Shown: positions 9,029 through 18,237, counted from the first letter of the stretch. The stretch: DNA of 52,493 bases from an uncultured Actinomycetales bacterium (GCA_913063435.1 CAJXYI010000014.1:1-52493); one strand, 5' to 3'. Translations and numbers: made by a program. The notes: a model not told the origin generated them from the letters alone.

Positions 9029-10291
9029 ATGGGAGTCGACCAGCGCATCGTCATCATCGGTGGAGGAGTGATCGGGCTCACCCAGGCCTATGACCTCGCC
9101 CGACAGGGTGCTCAGGTGACCGTGATCGATCAGCGGTCCACCGGCCTGGGTGCCTCGAGCGTCAACGCCGGATGGGTCGTTCCAGCCGAAGCCGCTCCCG
9201 TTCCGGCACCGGGGGTGATCGTGCAGTCCATGAAGTGGATGCTGCATCGCGATAGCCCGCTCTACATCAAGCCCTCCCTGGCCCCCAACCACGTGAGGTT
9301 CATGCTCGGGATGTGGCGACGCAGCAACGCTCGCGATTTCCGGGCTGGTCTGGCGGCGCAACTCGCTCTCGCATCAGGGACGATGGAGATCCTGGACGAG
9401 TACTCCGCCGATGGTGTGGAGTTCGAGATGCACGCTGACGGTCTGCTTCTTGCCTATCTTTCGCCAGACAAACTGCATCATCATGCGGAGCATCTGGACA
9501 TCCCCGCGAGTTTCGGACTCGAGGCCGACATCCTCGAAGGCGATGCGGTGCGGGATCGCGAACCGACGCTCACAGATGCGGTCTCCGGCGGAATCTATTT
9601 CCCAACCGAGCGCCATCTCGATCCGACGTCACTCGTGGCCGGATTGCGCAAACGCTGCGAATCCCTCGGTGTCACCTTCATCGAGGATGCACGCGTCACA
9701 TCGGTAGAACGCCGTGGAGACCGCGTCACTGCTGTGCGCACGGACTCATCGGGCATCGCTGTTGACGCGGTGATTCTGGCTGCCGGGGCCTGGAGCGGCT
9801 TTGCTTCAGCGATGTTCGGAACCTCGCTCCCGGTTCGCGCCGGCAAGGGCTATGCCATCGACTGTGCACCGCCGCCCGTCGCCCTGCGCACGATGGTCAA
9901 CCTCTCGGATGCGAAGGTCGCGGTCACGCCCCTCGACACCAAGGTGCGCCTGGCTGGCACGATGGAGTTCGGCCCGCATGACGAGTCGGTCAATGATGTG
10001 CGTATCGCAGCGATCCTGCGTGCTCCCGCGCAGTATTTCCGCGGCTGGCCGGCAGAACCCGCCCACGTTGTCGCCGGCGCTGGCATGCGACCGATGACCC
10101 CGGACGGTCTGCCGATCATCGGTCTGCTTCCGGGTCTGGGCAATGCGTATGTGTCCACCGGGCACGGGATGATGGGTGTCACGCTGGCACCGGGCAGCGC
10201 ACGAGCGATTTCCACGTTTATCCTGACCGGTCGTCAGCCGCGCGAACTGCTGCCCTTCGACGCGCGCCGATTCGCCCGGCGTGCCGCCTGA
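9029..10291 (+). CDS. DadA-like FAD-dependent D-amino-acid (D-hydroxyproline?) dehydrogenase
   Basis: A 420-residue single-chain FAD enzyme of the DAO/DadA family. The N-terminal Rossmann motif is IVIIGGGVIGLTQAYDL (about residues 7-23), followed by SSVNAGWVVPAEAAP, typical of D-amino-acid dehydrogenases. The C-terminal FAD contact is GMRPMTPDGLPIIG followed by TGHGMMGVTLAPG. Such membrane-associated enzymes pass electrons from D-amino acids to quinone. The next two genes encode a DHDPS-family and a proline-racemase-family enzyme, so oxidation of a D-configured proline or hydroxyproline is the likely job. This differs from cluster B, where that step is done by three subunits. Substrate is inferred from context only. 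Confidence 0.85.
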   Translation: MGVDQRIVIIGGGVIGLTQAYDLARQGAQVTVIDQRSTGLGASSVNAGWVVPAEAAPVPAPGVIVQSMKWMLHRDSPLYIKPSLAPNHVRFMLGMWRRSNARDFRAGLAAQLALASGTMEILDEYSADGVEFEMHADGLLLAYLSPDKLHHHAEHLDIPASFGLEADILEGDAVRDREPTLTDAVSGGIYFPTERHLDPTSLVAGLRKRCESLGVTFIEDARVTSVERRGDRVTAVRTDSSGIAVDAVILAAGAWSGFASAMFGTSLPVRAGKGYAIDCAPPPVALRTMVNLSDAKVAVTPLDTKVRLAGTMEFGPHDESVNDVRIAAILRAPAQYFRGWPAEPAHVVAGAGMRPMTPDGLPIIGLLPGLGNAYVSTGHGMMGVTLAPGSARAISTFILTGRQPRELLPFDARRFARRAA

Positions 10292-10346
10292 ACATCGCTC
10301 GCACCACAACCCTCACACACGCGCACGTCATCCGAAAGGCCAAGCC

Positions 10347-11243
10347 ATGAGCACGGAACTGTCCGGCATCCTCGTCGCCCTCGCCACCCCTTTCACGCCG
10401 GATGGGTCGGCAATCGACCATGAACGGCTCACCGAGCATGTCGACTGGATGATCGGCAGTGGCATCCACGGCATCGTTCCAGCAGGCACAACCGGTGAGT
10501 TCACGACGTTGACCCGTGTGGAGCGCGAGAATCTCGTGGAATCAGTGATCGCCGCTGCGGCCGGTCGCGTGCCGGTCGTGCCCTCCACCGGCGCGCTGTC
10601 CACGACGGAGACCATCGCGTTGAGCCGGCACGCTCAAGATTCCGGTGCCGCGGGTGTGATGGTGGTGCCACCGTTCTATGACCCACTGAGCTGGCCGGAG
10701 CTCGTCGCGCACTATTCGGCTGTCGTGACAGCCATCGACATTCCGGTCATGTACTACAACGTGCCCGGTGCCACGGGATTGAGTCTGAGCGCTGACCAAC
10801 TCGGGGACCTCGCTGAGGCGACCGGGGTTCGCTACATCAAGGACACCGGAGGCGATGGCTCGGCGCTGACCGACCTGCTGCTGCGCCAAGCCGATCGGGT
10901 CACCACCTTCAATGGATGGGACACCCTCACGTTCCTCGGTTTGACCCTCGGCGCCAAAGGTTCGGTCTGGGGTGCGTCCAACGTCATCCCCGAGTTGAGT
11001 GCGCAGTTGTGGGATGCGCTGGCCGTGCGCGGTGACCTCGCCGAAGGGCGACGACTGTGGCGGTTGATCTGGCCGGTGTGCGATGCCCTGGAATCAGCGA
11101 ACTACGTCGCGATGGTCAAGGCGGGGATGGACCTGATCGGTCGATCGATGGGTCCGATGCGTCCACCGATCCTGCCCGTGGATCCTGCCAGTCGCGAACG
11201 ACTCGCGAATGCTCTGCAGGCTGCCGGCGTCACCCTCGCCTGA
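10347..11243 (+). CDS. DHDPS/NAL-family lyase or deaminase, cluster A
   Basis: A 298-residue class I TIM-barrel aldolase of the dihydrodipicolinate synthase family. It has GTTGE at residues 47-51, the catalytic Tyr in YYNVPG (about 136-137) and the Schiff-base Lys165 in YIKDTGG. A housekeeping DapA is unlikely, because it sits between an FAD amino-acid oxidoreductase and a proline-racemase-family gene. A pyrroline-4-hydroxy-2-carboxylate deaminase or a 2-keto-3-deoxy-acid aldolase are the alternatives. It differs from the cluster B paralogue (GSLGE, YNNP). The ATG at 10347 is preceded by CGAAAGG. Confidence 0.82.
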   Translation: MSTELSGILVALATPFTPDGSAIDHERLTEHVDWMIGSGIHGIVPAGTTGEFTTLTRVERENLVESVIAAAAGRVPVVPSTGALSTTETIALSRHAQDSGAAGVMVVPPFYDPLSWPELVAHYSAVVTAIDIPVMYYNVPGATGLSLSADQLGDLAEATGVRYIKDTGGDGSALTDLLLRQADRVTTFNGWDTLTFLGLTLGAKGSVWGASNVIPELSAQLWDALAVRGDLAEGRRLWRLIWPVCDALESANYVAMVKAGMDLIGRSMGPMRPPILPVDPASRERLANALQAAGVTLA

Positions 11244-11256
11244 GGCAGGATCAGCT

Positions 11257-12267
11257 GTGACCGTCTCGATCCGAACGATCGAAGTGCACGCCGAGGGCGA
11301 ACCCGGGCGCGTAGTGCTTGATGCGCAACAGTGGGTCGAAGGTGACACGATCGAGGAGCGTTTCGCGTTCTGCCGTGACAACCTCGACCATCTGCGTCAC
11401 CTGCTGCTGCATGAGCCGCGTGGTTATCCGGCGACCTGCGCGGTTCTCGTCCTACCGCCCACGGATCCGGCTGCTGATGCGGGGGTCATCGTGCTGGAAC
11501 AGGGTGGCTTCACGCCGATGTCGGGGAGCAACACGATGTGTGCGGTCACCGGGATGCTCGATGCGGGGGTCATCGAGATGGTCGAGCCCGTCACGACCGT
11601 CACTCTGGAAACCGCTGTCGGTCTGGTGACCGCTGAGGCTCGCTGCGAGAACGGCCGCGTGGTCGACGTCACGGTCCGTAATGTTCCCGCCTTCGTCGTC
11701 GCTCTCGATCATCCGCTCGATGTGCCGGGACTGGGTTCGATCCCTGTCGATGTCGTCTTCGGTGGGCAGTTCTTCGTTCAGGTGCGCGCTGAGGTCCTCG
11801 GTGTCGATCTGGATCCGAAGAACGCCCGCGAACTGCTCGATCTCGGGACGCGCATCAAGGCTGCGGCGTTGGAAGGGATTTCCGTGCGCCATCCGCTCAA
11901 CCCCGACATCGATTCGGTCGGGCTGGTGATGATCTATGCCGATCCGCTCGAGTCTGAGGGACCCGGGCACAACACGGTGATCCTGCCCGGAGCACTCGAC
12001 CGTTCCCCGTGTGGCACCGGCACCTGCGGCCGCATGGCGGCGCGGGTGGCGCGCGGACAACTCGAGGTGGGCGAGACCTTCGAGCACCGCAGCATCCTCG
12101 GCACCCGGTTCATCGGTGAGGTGCTGGGAGAGATCGACATCGCGGGGACTGCGGCGATCCTTCCCGCCATCACGGGGCGAACCTTCATCACCGGTCGGGC
12201 CGAATGGGTGCTCGATCCTGATGATCCGTTCCCCACCGGTTACACCCTCGGCGACTTCTGGCCCTAG
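11257..12267 (+). CDS. Proline racemase-superfamily enzyme, Ser/Cys active site
   Basis: A 336-residue protein. In this superfamily two residues on opposite faces of the substrate exchange the C-alpha proton. The second is the usual Cys (Cys252 in DRSPCGTGT), but the first, normally MCGHG, is MSGSNT with Ser89. Cys/Cys members are proline racemases or 4-hydroxyproline 2-epimerases. Members with Ser or Thr at the first site include trans-3-hydroxy-L-proline dehydratases and some hydroxyproline epimerases. Substrate cannot be fixed here, but it should not be called a proline racemase. The GTG at 11257 follows AGGCAGGA. The gene ends in a CTAG shared with the stop of the convergent dehydrogenase. 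Confidence 0.85.
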   Translation: MTVSIRTIEVHAEGEPGRVVLDAQQWVEGDTIEERFAFCRDNLDHLRHLLLHEPRGYPATCAVLVLPPTDPAADAGVIVLEQGGFTPMSGSNTMCAVTGMLDAGVIEMVEPVTTVTLETAVGLVTAEARCENGRVVDVTVRNVPAFVVALDHPLDVPGLGSIPVDVVFGGQFFVQVRAEVLGVDLDPKNARELLDLGTRIKAAALEGISVRHPLNPDIDSVGLVMIYADPLESEGPGHNTVILPGALDRSPCGTGTCGRMAARVARGQLEVGETFEHRSILGTRFIGEVLGEIDIAGTAAILPAITGRTFITGRAEWVLDPDDPFPTGYTLGDFWP

Positions 12268-13316
12268 GGCCGACCGGGCTCCACGATCGTGACTCCGGCG
12301 GGGTAGGCGGCCGTGCCCATGGCCGCGAGCGCTTCGGGGACGTCCGCCAGACCGATCGCTCGGGAGACCATCGCATCCGGGCGGACCCTGCCGTCGGCGA
12401 TGAGCGCGAGGAGTTCGGGGTAGTGGTGGCCGGCGAGGCCGTGGCTGCCGAGGACGGCGAGCTCCCATCCGATCACTCGCTGCATCGGGATCTCTGCGCC
12501 GTGCGGGAGCAGGCCGACCTGCACGTGACGGCCGCGTCGACGCAGACTGAGGATCGCCTGCCGGGGAACACCCGGCGCACCAATAGCGTCGAGGCTGACC
12601 TGAGCGCCACCGTTCGTGGCCTCGCTCACTGCCTCGATGAGGTCGTTGTCGTGGTCGAATGCGGCGGGATCGAGGGTGAGCGCGGCGCCGAGGTGTCGGG
12701 CGAGATCGCGGGCTTGCGGATCAGGGTCGATGACCGTCGTCCGTGCGCCGAGGGCTCGAGCGATCATGACCGCCGAAAGACCGACACCGCCGGCCCCATA
12801 GACGAGCAACTCCTCGCCTGGTCGAAGTCCGGCGATGAGGGTGAGTGCGCGATAGGCCGTGGCGGTCCGACAACCGAGTGCTGCCGCAGCGGCATCGCAG
12901 ACGCCGGTGGGAACCCGCACGAGATTGGCATCGGCGAAGGGGATCGCGACCTGTTCGGCGTAGCCGCCCGCGCCGTGGAATCCGGGCTGCCACTGCGCCG
13001 GGCACACCTGATAGTCCCCGGTCTCGCAGGTAGGGCAGGTGCCGCATCCGCAGACGAAGGGGACGATCACTCGGTCACCGACCCGCCACCGTGAGACCTT
13101 TCGGCCGACCTCGATCACAGTGCCGGTGATCTCATGGCCGGGGACGTGAGGCAGCGTGGTGATGGCATCGTCGTGGCCCTGCCAACCGTGCCAGTCGCTG
13201 CGGCACAAGCCGGCGGCGTTCACCTCGAGGACGACTCCGTCCTCACCCGCGGTCGGTTCGGGGACCTCGACGACTTCGATGGCTCCGCCGAATGTGTCGT
13301 ACTGCACCGCGCGCAT
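12264..13316 (-). CDS. Zinc-dependent medium-chain alcohol dehydrogenase
   Basis: A 350-residue MDR-family dehydrogenase. Catalytic zinc ligands are visible in GLCRSDWHGWQG and VPGHEITG. The structural zinc site is a dense Cys group (CGCGTCPTCETGDYQVC), and the NAD(P) fold has VYGAGGVGLSAV. The substrate is unknown; oxidation or reduction of a small polar alcohol or aldehyde is expected. It converges on cluster A with a four-base overlap, so it may or may not belong to that pathway. Its upstream region (13317-13572) is shared with the FUSC gene and holds a 63-bp palindrome. Confidence 0.88.
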   Translation of the reverse strand: MRAVQYDTFGGAIEVVEVPEPTAGEDGVVLEVNAAGLCRSDWHGWQGHDDAITTLPHVPGHEITGTVIEVGRKVSRWRVGDRVIVPFVCGCGTCPTCETGDYQVCPAQWQPGFHGAGGYAEQVAIPFADANLVRVPTGVCDAAAAALGCRTATAYRALTLIAGLRPGEELLVYGAGGVGLSAVMIARALGARTTVIDPDPQARDLARHLGAALTLDPAAFDHDNDLIEAVSEATNGGAQVSLDAIGAPGVPRQAILSLRRRGRHVQVGLLPHGAEIPMQRVIGWELAVLGSHGLAGHHYPELLALIADGRVRPDAMVSRAIGLADVPEALAAMGTAAYPAGVTIVEPGRP

Positions 13317-13352
13317 GACCGCTGACCCTAGACAACTCCGCCCTCCAGGCCA

Positions 13353-13415
13353 CGTCTGAGTTACCTGTGTGGTCGTTAACTCGCCGAGTTAACGACCACA
13401 CAGGTAACTCAGACG
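13353..13415. repeat. 63-bp dispersed palindrome, copy 1
   Basis: A perfect inverted repeat: two 30-base arms around a 3-base centre (GCC). The arm starts CGTCTGAGTTACCTG and ends GGTCGTTAACTC. It lies between two divergent genes, 37 bp from the dehydrogenase start, so it is not a simple transcription terminator. A second copy at 18970 has identical arms and a third at 52313 is a diverged copy. The bases after the right arm (GGGAAGGGGGT) resemble those after copy 2 (GGGACAGGGGGT). Confidence 0.97.
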
Positions 13416-13442
13416 GGAAGGGGGTGGGGGGTTGTCACGGTT

Positions 13443-13503
13443 GTGTCGCGTATGCGACACTCTTGACACGCAGGGAAAGCAATGCCGCGACAAAATTGCG
13501 ACA
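13443..13503. promoter_or_regulatory. Cluster of GCGACA boxes upstream of FUSC gene
   Basis: GTGTCGC and GCGACAC form a 7-bp inverted repeat around GTAT (13443-13460). Two further direct GCGACA copies stand at 13487 and 13498, so the hexamer occurs four times (once inverted) within 61 bp. TTGACA at 13463 lies inside the cluster but has no good -10 at the normal distance. This looks like an operator array for a regulator of the transporter; the regulator is not known. Confidence 0.4.
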
Positions 13504-13572
13504 TTTCCGTTACCTTACCACCTTCGATCGTGCTGATCGTGCTGATCGCTGCCCCACATTCAGGAGATTGCC

Positions 13573-14811
13573 ATGACTGCGCCTGCGCTGACCCCCCGTT
13601 CGCCGGGGCGGCTGGTTCGCTCGTTCTCCCGTTGTGTCCAAGGGCGCCTCGATCGGGTGGCCTCCCGGTTCGCCCCGCACAGCCTGGTCGGCCGGGCTGC
13701 CCGGTCCATCGCCCGCTCGTGGGTGACCGCGTGGTGGATCGCCGTCACCGCCGTGGCTGCGGCCGTGGCGTGGGCGGCGGCCTCCCTGGCCGGGATCGAT
13801 AGTCCAGTGCCCGCGGCCGTGGCGGCCGTCCTGACCGTCGCACTGTCGGTGAACCGGTCCCTGCGTACCGGCATCTCCCTCCTAGGTGCGACGGCGGCCG
13901 CCTTGCTCGTCGCTTTCGCGCTCTACCAGGTGTGGGGATTGCACGTGTGGACCGCCGGGGTGATCGTCGCGATCTCACTCGCGATCGGTCGCATGATGCG
14001 ACTGGGCGCCGAAGGTTCCCTGCAGATCCCCGCGACGGCGCTGTTCGTCTACGTCCTCGGCGAGGGACTCACCAACGAGGTGATCATCCATCGCATCGCA
14101 GCAACGCTGCTCGGTGTCGTCATCGGAATGGTGTTCTCGTTCATCGCGCATCCGGAGACCCCCGACCAGCGCCTGATCGAGCGGCTATCGGAACTGAACA
14201 CCCGCCTAGCTGCGGTGCTGACCGACATCGGTACGCATGCCGGAATCGGCTGCAGCCGTCAGCAGGCGGCCCACTGGCTGACTGAATGCCGGACTCTCGC
14301 CGTTGACGTCCGTCGACTCGGTGAAACGTTGGACGAACTGGCACTGGGCTCGCGCGTGACGGTATCGGCTTCGCGGGCTCACCGTTCGAAGGGTCAGGCG
14401 ATTCGCGACCAGTACACCGTCTTGCAGCAGACGACCGGGCAGGTCAACGACATCGCGCGCGGACTATTCGATGCGACTGCCCGAGGGGATGTCGTTGTGC
14501 CGGAGGGAATCTCAGCCATGCTCACCTCGACGGGGGCGGCGTTGAGCGTCCACGCCACCTCGATGGCGGGCAGCATCGAGCAGGGCGGGGACCCACCGAC
14601 CGGCGTGATCCACGCGCTCGACGCCGTGGTCGAAAGCCGCTCACGTTCGGTGGAGAGCCTCAAGCACGTCGAGGACACCGGTGCGTTGCTGCTCGGCGGC
14701 GCCATCGTTACCGAAGTCGACCGGCTGCTCGAGGAGCTGCGTCGTACCCGAGAGGAAGCGCAGTCGCGTACGGGCCGCAAAGCCCTGCGTGCCTCGCAGA
14801 CCTCTCAGTAG
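13573..14811 (+). CDS. FUSC/aromatic-acid-exporter-like membrane protein
   Basis: A 412-residue protein of the FUSC (fusaric acid resistance-like, ArAE) group. About six hydrophobic segments lie between residues 50 and 190, with the pattern RSLRTGISLLGATAAALLV seen in this family. A long helical cytoplasmic part follows (about 195-412) with predicted coiled coils. These proteins are thought to export organic acids. CAGGAGA precedes the ATG. It converges on putA and lies inside the segment bounded by palindromes 1 and 2; a role in handling amino-acid breakdown products is possible but only from position. Confidence 0.8.
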   Translation: MTAPALTPRSPGRLVRSFSRCVQGRLDRVASRFAPHSLVGRAARSIARSWVTAWWIAVTAVAAAVAWAAASLAGIDSPVPAAVAAVLTVALSVNRSLRTGISLLGATAAALLVAFALYQVWGLHVWTAGVIVAISLAIGRMMRLGAEGSLQIPATALFVYVLGEGLTNEVIIHRIAATLLGVVIGMVFSFIAHPETPDQRLIERLSELNTRLAAVLTDIGTHAGIGCSRQQAAHWLTECRTLAVDVRRLGETLDELALGSRVTVSASRAHRSKGQAIRDQYTVLQQTTGQVNDIARGLFDATARGDVVVPEGISAMLTSTGAALSVHATSMAGSIEQGGDPPTGVIHALDAVVESRSRSVESLKHVEDTGALLLGGAIVTEVDRLLEELRRTREEAQSRTGRKALRASQTSQ

Positions 14812-14863
14812 CGCAACCTGGCGCACCAGCGAGGAGGACTGCCCCGCGGGTGCGATGGTTGGG

Positions 14864-17800
14864 TCAGTGCGCGTTGCCGAGCAGGCGGCCGTGGCGGTGG
14901 CGCGTAATGGACACCGCTTGCTCCTTGACCCAGTGGGTGAGTTCGAGCTCGCCGTCACTGGTGAGGGGTGCGATATCGACCGCGACTCCCGCGGCATGCG
15001 CGGCGCGCAGCACATCGTCACTCACTGGAGCGAGGGCGCGTAGGCGCTCGACCGGCAGGCTCGGCATGCGAGCAAGGAGTTCTTTCGCATCGTCGAACCA
15101 GAAGATCGGTGTTCCGCTGGATTCAGCGGCGGCAAAGGTGATGGCCCGCTGCTGGTTGCGCGTCTCATCGCTCGCAGTCGCATCGACGAGCACGGCAACA
15201 CCCTCGAGAGGCCGATAGCGAAGGATGTTGCGCTCGCTGGCCAGGCCGGTGGGATCATGCTGAACCGAGTAGGTCATTTCCCAGGCGCGGCGGATCGATG
15301 CGACGGCGAGGTCGGTGTCGATTCCCGAACCGGTCGCGTTGACGGTCCAGGTGCCGAAGGTGTTGAGGTAACCCGGTCCTCCCGGCTTGGCGCCACCGCC
15401 GATGCTGGACTTCTTCCAGCCGCCGAAGGGTTGGCGTTGCACGATCGCACCGGTTATGTGCCGGTTGACATAGGCATTGCCGACCTCGACGCGATCGAGC
15501 CAATGATCGATCTCTGCGGGATCGAGGCTGTGCAGACCGCCGGTCAACCCATACTCGGTGGCGTTCTGCAGCTGCAGGGCATGATCGAGGTCATCGGCGC
15601 GCATGATTCCCAGCACGGGGCCGAAGCACTCGGTGAGGTGGAACCAGGAGCCGGGCTGGACGTTCCAGCGCACACCCGGTGTCCACACCGTGCCGCCGAA
15701 TTCGGTGGTGCCGACCTGGCGCGGTTCGACCAGCCACGTCTCGCCGGGTTCGAGCGAGGTGAGCGCTCGCTGGAGCGATTCGCTGGGCTCATTGATGACC
15801 GGGCCGATGATCGTGGCGGGATCGGTGGCGACACCCACGGCCATGCTGCGTGCAGCATCGGCGATGCGGGTCGCGAAGCTCGGGTCGTCGTAGACGCTCG
15901 CCTCGACGATCGCCAGGCTGGCTGCGGAGCACTTCTGGCCGGCGTGACCGAAGGCCGAACGCACGAGATCCTTGATCGCCAGGTCCAGATCGGCGGCTGC
16001 GGTGATGATGAGCGCGTTCTTGCCCGAGGTTTCGGCACGCAGAGCCAGGTCAGGCTTCCAGCCGTGGAACAACTCCGCCGTGGCAAGGCTGCCGGTGAGG
16101 ATCACCTGGTCGACGCCGTCATGGGTGACCAAGTGCTGGCCCACCTCGTCGTCGGGAGTGCAGGCGAGTTGGATGAGCCCCTCTGGAACACCGGCGGCTT
16201 CGAAGGCCGCGATCGTCTCCGCACCGACCGCGCGGGCCTCGGGTGCGGGCTTGAGGATCGCAGCACCACCGGCGGCGAGAGCGTGCACCAGGCCTGCAGT
16301 CGGGATCGCGAACGGGAAGTTCCATGGCCCGGCGACGAGGGTCACCGGATGAGGGGTCCACGTCAGCTGCTTCGTACGCTGCTCGTGCTCGAGGGTCAGA
16401 CGGGAGGCATAGGTGACGAAGTCGATGCCCTCGCTGATCTCAGGGTCACCTTCGCGCAGGGTCTTGCCTGTCGTGGTCGCCATGACCGACAGCAGTTCGC
16501 CCCGCCGTGCGGCCAACTCCGTGGCGACTCGTGCGAGCACCTCGCGGCGTTCCTGCCACGACGTCGTCACCCAGGCTGCCTGCGCGGTGCGGGCGCGCGC
16601 CACGATCGCATCGACCTCGGCGATCGTCGTGACGAGCGGGGTTGGAGATGGTGCGGGCCTCGCGAGAATCTCATGTGCCCACGCGCGATTTCCCGGAGTG
16701 GTGAAGTCGGTGTCGGCAACGTTGGTGAATAAGCCGTCAGCGGAGAAGGTCAGCGTTTCGATACGCCGATCCTGGTCGCGATGGCTCGTTGTCTCGATCT
16801 GGTCGGTGCGGGCCAAGGATGCACGGAACCGTTCGATCTCGCGTTGCCAGGCGGGCGAGTCGGGGGTGAGGTCGAACAGGGCGCGCAGGAAGTTCTCCGG
16901 TCCGGAGTTCTCGTCGAGGCGGCGGGACAGATAGGCGATCGAGGCATCGCGATCGCGCTTCTCGACGACCGGGGAATAGAGCAGGAGCGAACCAGCCTCG
17001 TCGCGCACCGCACGGGACTGCGCGGGTGCCATGCCCTCGAGCATCTCGATCTCGATCTGGCTGGGATCGGCGAGTGAATCTCGCACGGTGAGTGCCCAGG
17101 CGATATCGAGCAGATTGTGCGAGGCGACGCCGAGGCGCACGGCACCCGGGTTCGACCACTCCATCGCGTTGTGCAGCATGAGCTTGTAGGAAGCATCGAC
17201 ATCAGCCTTGGAGTAATACGGTGCCTGCGGCCAATCGCGCTGCTCGGCCTCGACCTGCTCCATCGCGAGGTTCGCGCCCTTGACCAGTCGGATCTTGATG
17301 CCGGCGCCACCCTTCGCCTGCCGATCGTTGGCCCATTCGCAGAGTCTTCTCAATGCCTCGTGAGAGTCGGGGATGTAGGCCTGAAGCACGATCCCGGCAC
17401 GCAGGTCAGCGAATTCCGGTTGATCGAGAACGCGAATGAACGACTCGACCGACAGGTCGAGATCGCGGTGTTCCTCCATATCGAGATTGACGAAGGAATC
17501 ATGTGCGGCCGCGATGCGATACAGCGCCGCGAGTCGATCGGTGATGCGCTCCAGCGAGTCGTCCCAGGCGAGCACGTCGAGGTTCGCGCACAGTGCGGAG
17601 ATCTTGACCGAGACGTAGTTGACATCCGGGCGCCGCAGTCGCGCGGCGACCATCTCGAAGCGGTTGTCGGCCTCGTCGTCTCCGAGGATCGCCTCGCCGA
17701 GCACGTTGATGTTGAGATCGAAACCATCCGCGGTCCGGCGTGCGACATAGCGACCGAAGGGTGCATCCTCCGCTGGCAGGATGACACCTTCGGTTTCGCT

Positions 17801-18184
17801 CCCGACGCGCCAGTCGACCGCCCATTCGGCCAGCCGGGGGGCGTAGGGCGCAATGAAGCCGAGCATGCGCAGGCCCATGCCATCGATGAGGCCGAGGGAT
17901 CGGGGTACGCCACCGCGCACCAGGTCGCGCAAGCGACGCGCTGCGCGTTTGCGGTCGCGGATGCGCAGCACCTGATCGGTGAGGTCGAGCAACAGATCGC
18001 GTCCGGCGTCGTCGCTGATGAGTCGACCGAGTCGCCGGGCGCTGCGGCGTTCGGCTCGGGTGGTGTGGGCCTGGGCGCGAGCCAGCAGCGCGGTCGCGCG
18101 AGCCTCGGCTTCGGCGGGCTGAGCCGGGTTGGGCGCAACAGCGGCCGAGGTGGTGGGTGCAGGGGCGGAGGCGTCGGTCGTCAT
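14864..18184 (-). CDS. putA: Bifunctional proline dehydrogenase / L-glutamate-gamma-semialdehyde dehydrogenase
   Basis: A 1106-residue PutA that oxidises L-proline to P5C with FAD and then to L-glutamate with NAD. The PRODH barrel spans about residues 60-480 and shows DVNYVSVKISALCANLD, GIVLQAYIPDS and IKIRLVKGANLAMEQVE. The aldehyde dehydrogenase part spans about 530-1000 and shows GPWNFPFAIPTAG, the Glu in RAETSGKNALI and the nucleophile in GHAGQKCSAAS. A trailing C-terminal domain completes the actinobacterial form. No N-terminal ribbon-helix-helix DNA-binding domain is present, so it does not regulate itself; the divergent PAS-AraC gene is the likely regulator. The ATG at 18184 is the first good start. 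It converges on the FUSC gene. Confidence 0.95.
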   Translation of the reverse strand: MTTDASAPAPTTSAAVAPNPAQPAEAEARATALLARAQAHTTRAERRSARRLGRLISDDAGRDLLLDLTDQVLRIRDRKRAARRLRDLVRGGVPRSLGLIDGMGLRMLGFIAPYAPRLAEWAVDWRVGSETEGVILPAEDAPFGRYVARRTADGFDLNINVLGEAILGDDEADNRFEMVAARLRRPDVNYVSVKISALCANLDVLAWDDSLERITDRLAALYRIAAAHDSFVNLDMEEHRDLDLSVESFIRVLDQPEFADLRAGIVLQAYIPDSHEALRRLCEWANDRQAKGGAGIKIRLVKGANLAMEQVEAEQRDWPQAPYYSKADVDASYKLMLHNAMEWSNPGAVRLGVASHNLLDIAWALTVRDSLADPSQIEIEMLEGMAPAQSRAVRDEAGSLLLYSPVVEKRDRDASIAYLSRRLDENSGPENFLRALFDLTPDSPAWQREIERFRASLARTDQIETTSHRDQDRRIETLTFSADGLFTNVADTDFTTPGNRAWAHEILARPAPSPTPLVTTIAEVDAIVARARTAQAAWVTTSWQERREVLARVATELAARRGELLSVMATTTGKTLREGDPEISEGIDFVTYASRLTLEHEQRTKQLTWTPHPVTLVAGPWNFPFAIPTAGLVHALAAGGAAILKPAPEARAVGAETIAAFEAAGVPEGLIQLACTPDDEVGQHLVTHDGVDQVILTGSLATAELFHGWKPDLALRAETSGKNALIITAAADLDLAIKDLVRSAFGHAGQKCSAASLAIVEASVYDDPSFATRIADAARSMAVGVATDPATIIGPVINEPSESLQRALTSLEPGETWLVEPRQVGTTEFGGTVWTPGVRWNVQPGSWFHLTECFGPVLGIMRADDLDHALQLQNATEYGLTGGLHSLDPAEIDHWLDRVEVGNAYVNRHITGAIVQRQPFGGWKKSSIGGGAKPGGPGYLNTFGTWTVNATGSGIDTDLAVASIRRAWEMTYSVQHDPTGLASERNILRYRPLEGVAVLVDATASDETRNQQRAITFAAAESSGTPIFWFDDAKELLARMPSLPVERLRALAPVSDDVLRAAHAAGVAVDIAPLTSDGELELTHWVKEQAVSITRHRHGRLLGNAH

Positions 18185-18185
18185 G

Positions 18186-18234
18186 GTGCGAAGCACACCA
18201 CTACCCGGCATCGGCCGTCTTGTGTCACAGTGAC
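18186..18234. promoter_or_regulatory. putA/PAS-AraC divergent control region
   Basis: Between the divergent starts are two short inverted repeats: GTGC-GAA-GCAC at 18186-18196, next to the putA ATG, and GTCAC-A-GTGAC at 18224-18234, next to the regulator GTG. Either could be an operator for the PAS-AraC protein. No convincing -35/-10 pair is visible. Confidence 0.35.
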
Positions 18235-18237
18235 CTC

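Noticed and set aside
10347-11243. Housekeeping dihydrodipicolinate synthase (dapA) for lysine synthesis
   Set aside because: Neighbours are amino-acid breakdown genes and no lysine/diaminopimelate gene is nearby; the family has many other functions.
11257-12267. Calling the first racemase-family gene a proline racemase
   Set aside because: Ser89 replaces the first catalytic Cys; Cys/Cys is needed for the classical racemase, so only the superfamily name is justified.
13353-13415. Copy 1 as a simple transcription terminator
   Set aside because: It lies between two divergent genes, upstream of both, and has no T-run. A terminator role is possible only for copies 2 and 3.
14822-14854. Hairpin CGCACC/GGTGCG between FUSC and putA as terminator
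   Set aside because: Only six pairs around a 21-nt loop in G+C-rich DNA; expected by chance.
15257-16732. Long open frame antisense to putA
   Set aside because: It mirrors the codon pattern of a strongly supported PutA sequence, has no recognisable domain and no start signal. High G+C coding DNA regularly produces such frames; similar ones opposite the 22-24 kb, 25.6-27 kb, 28-29 kb and 44-45.5 kb genes were also dropped.
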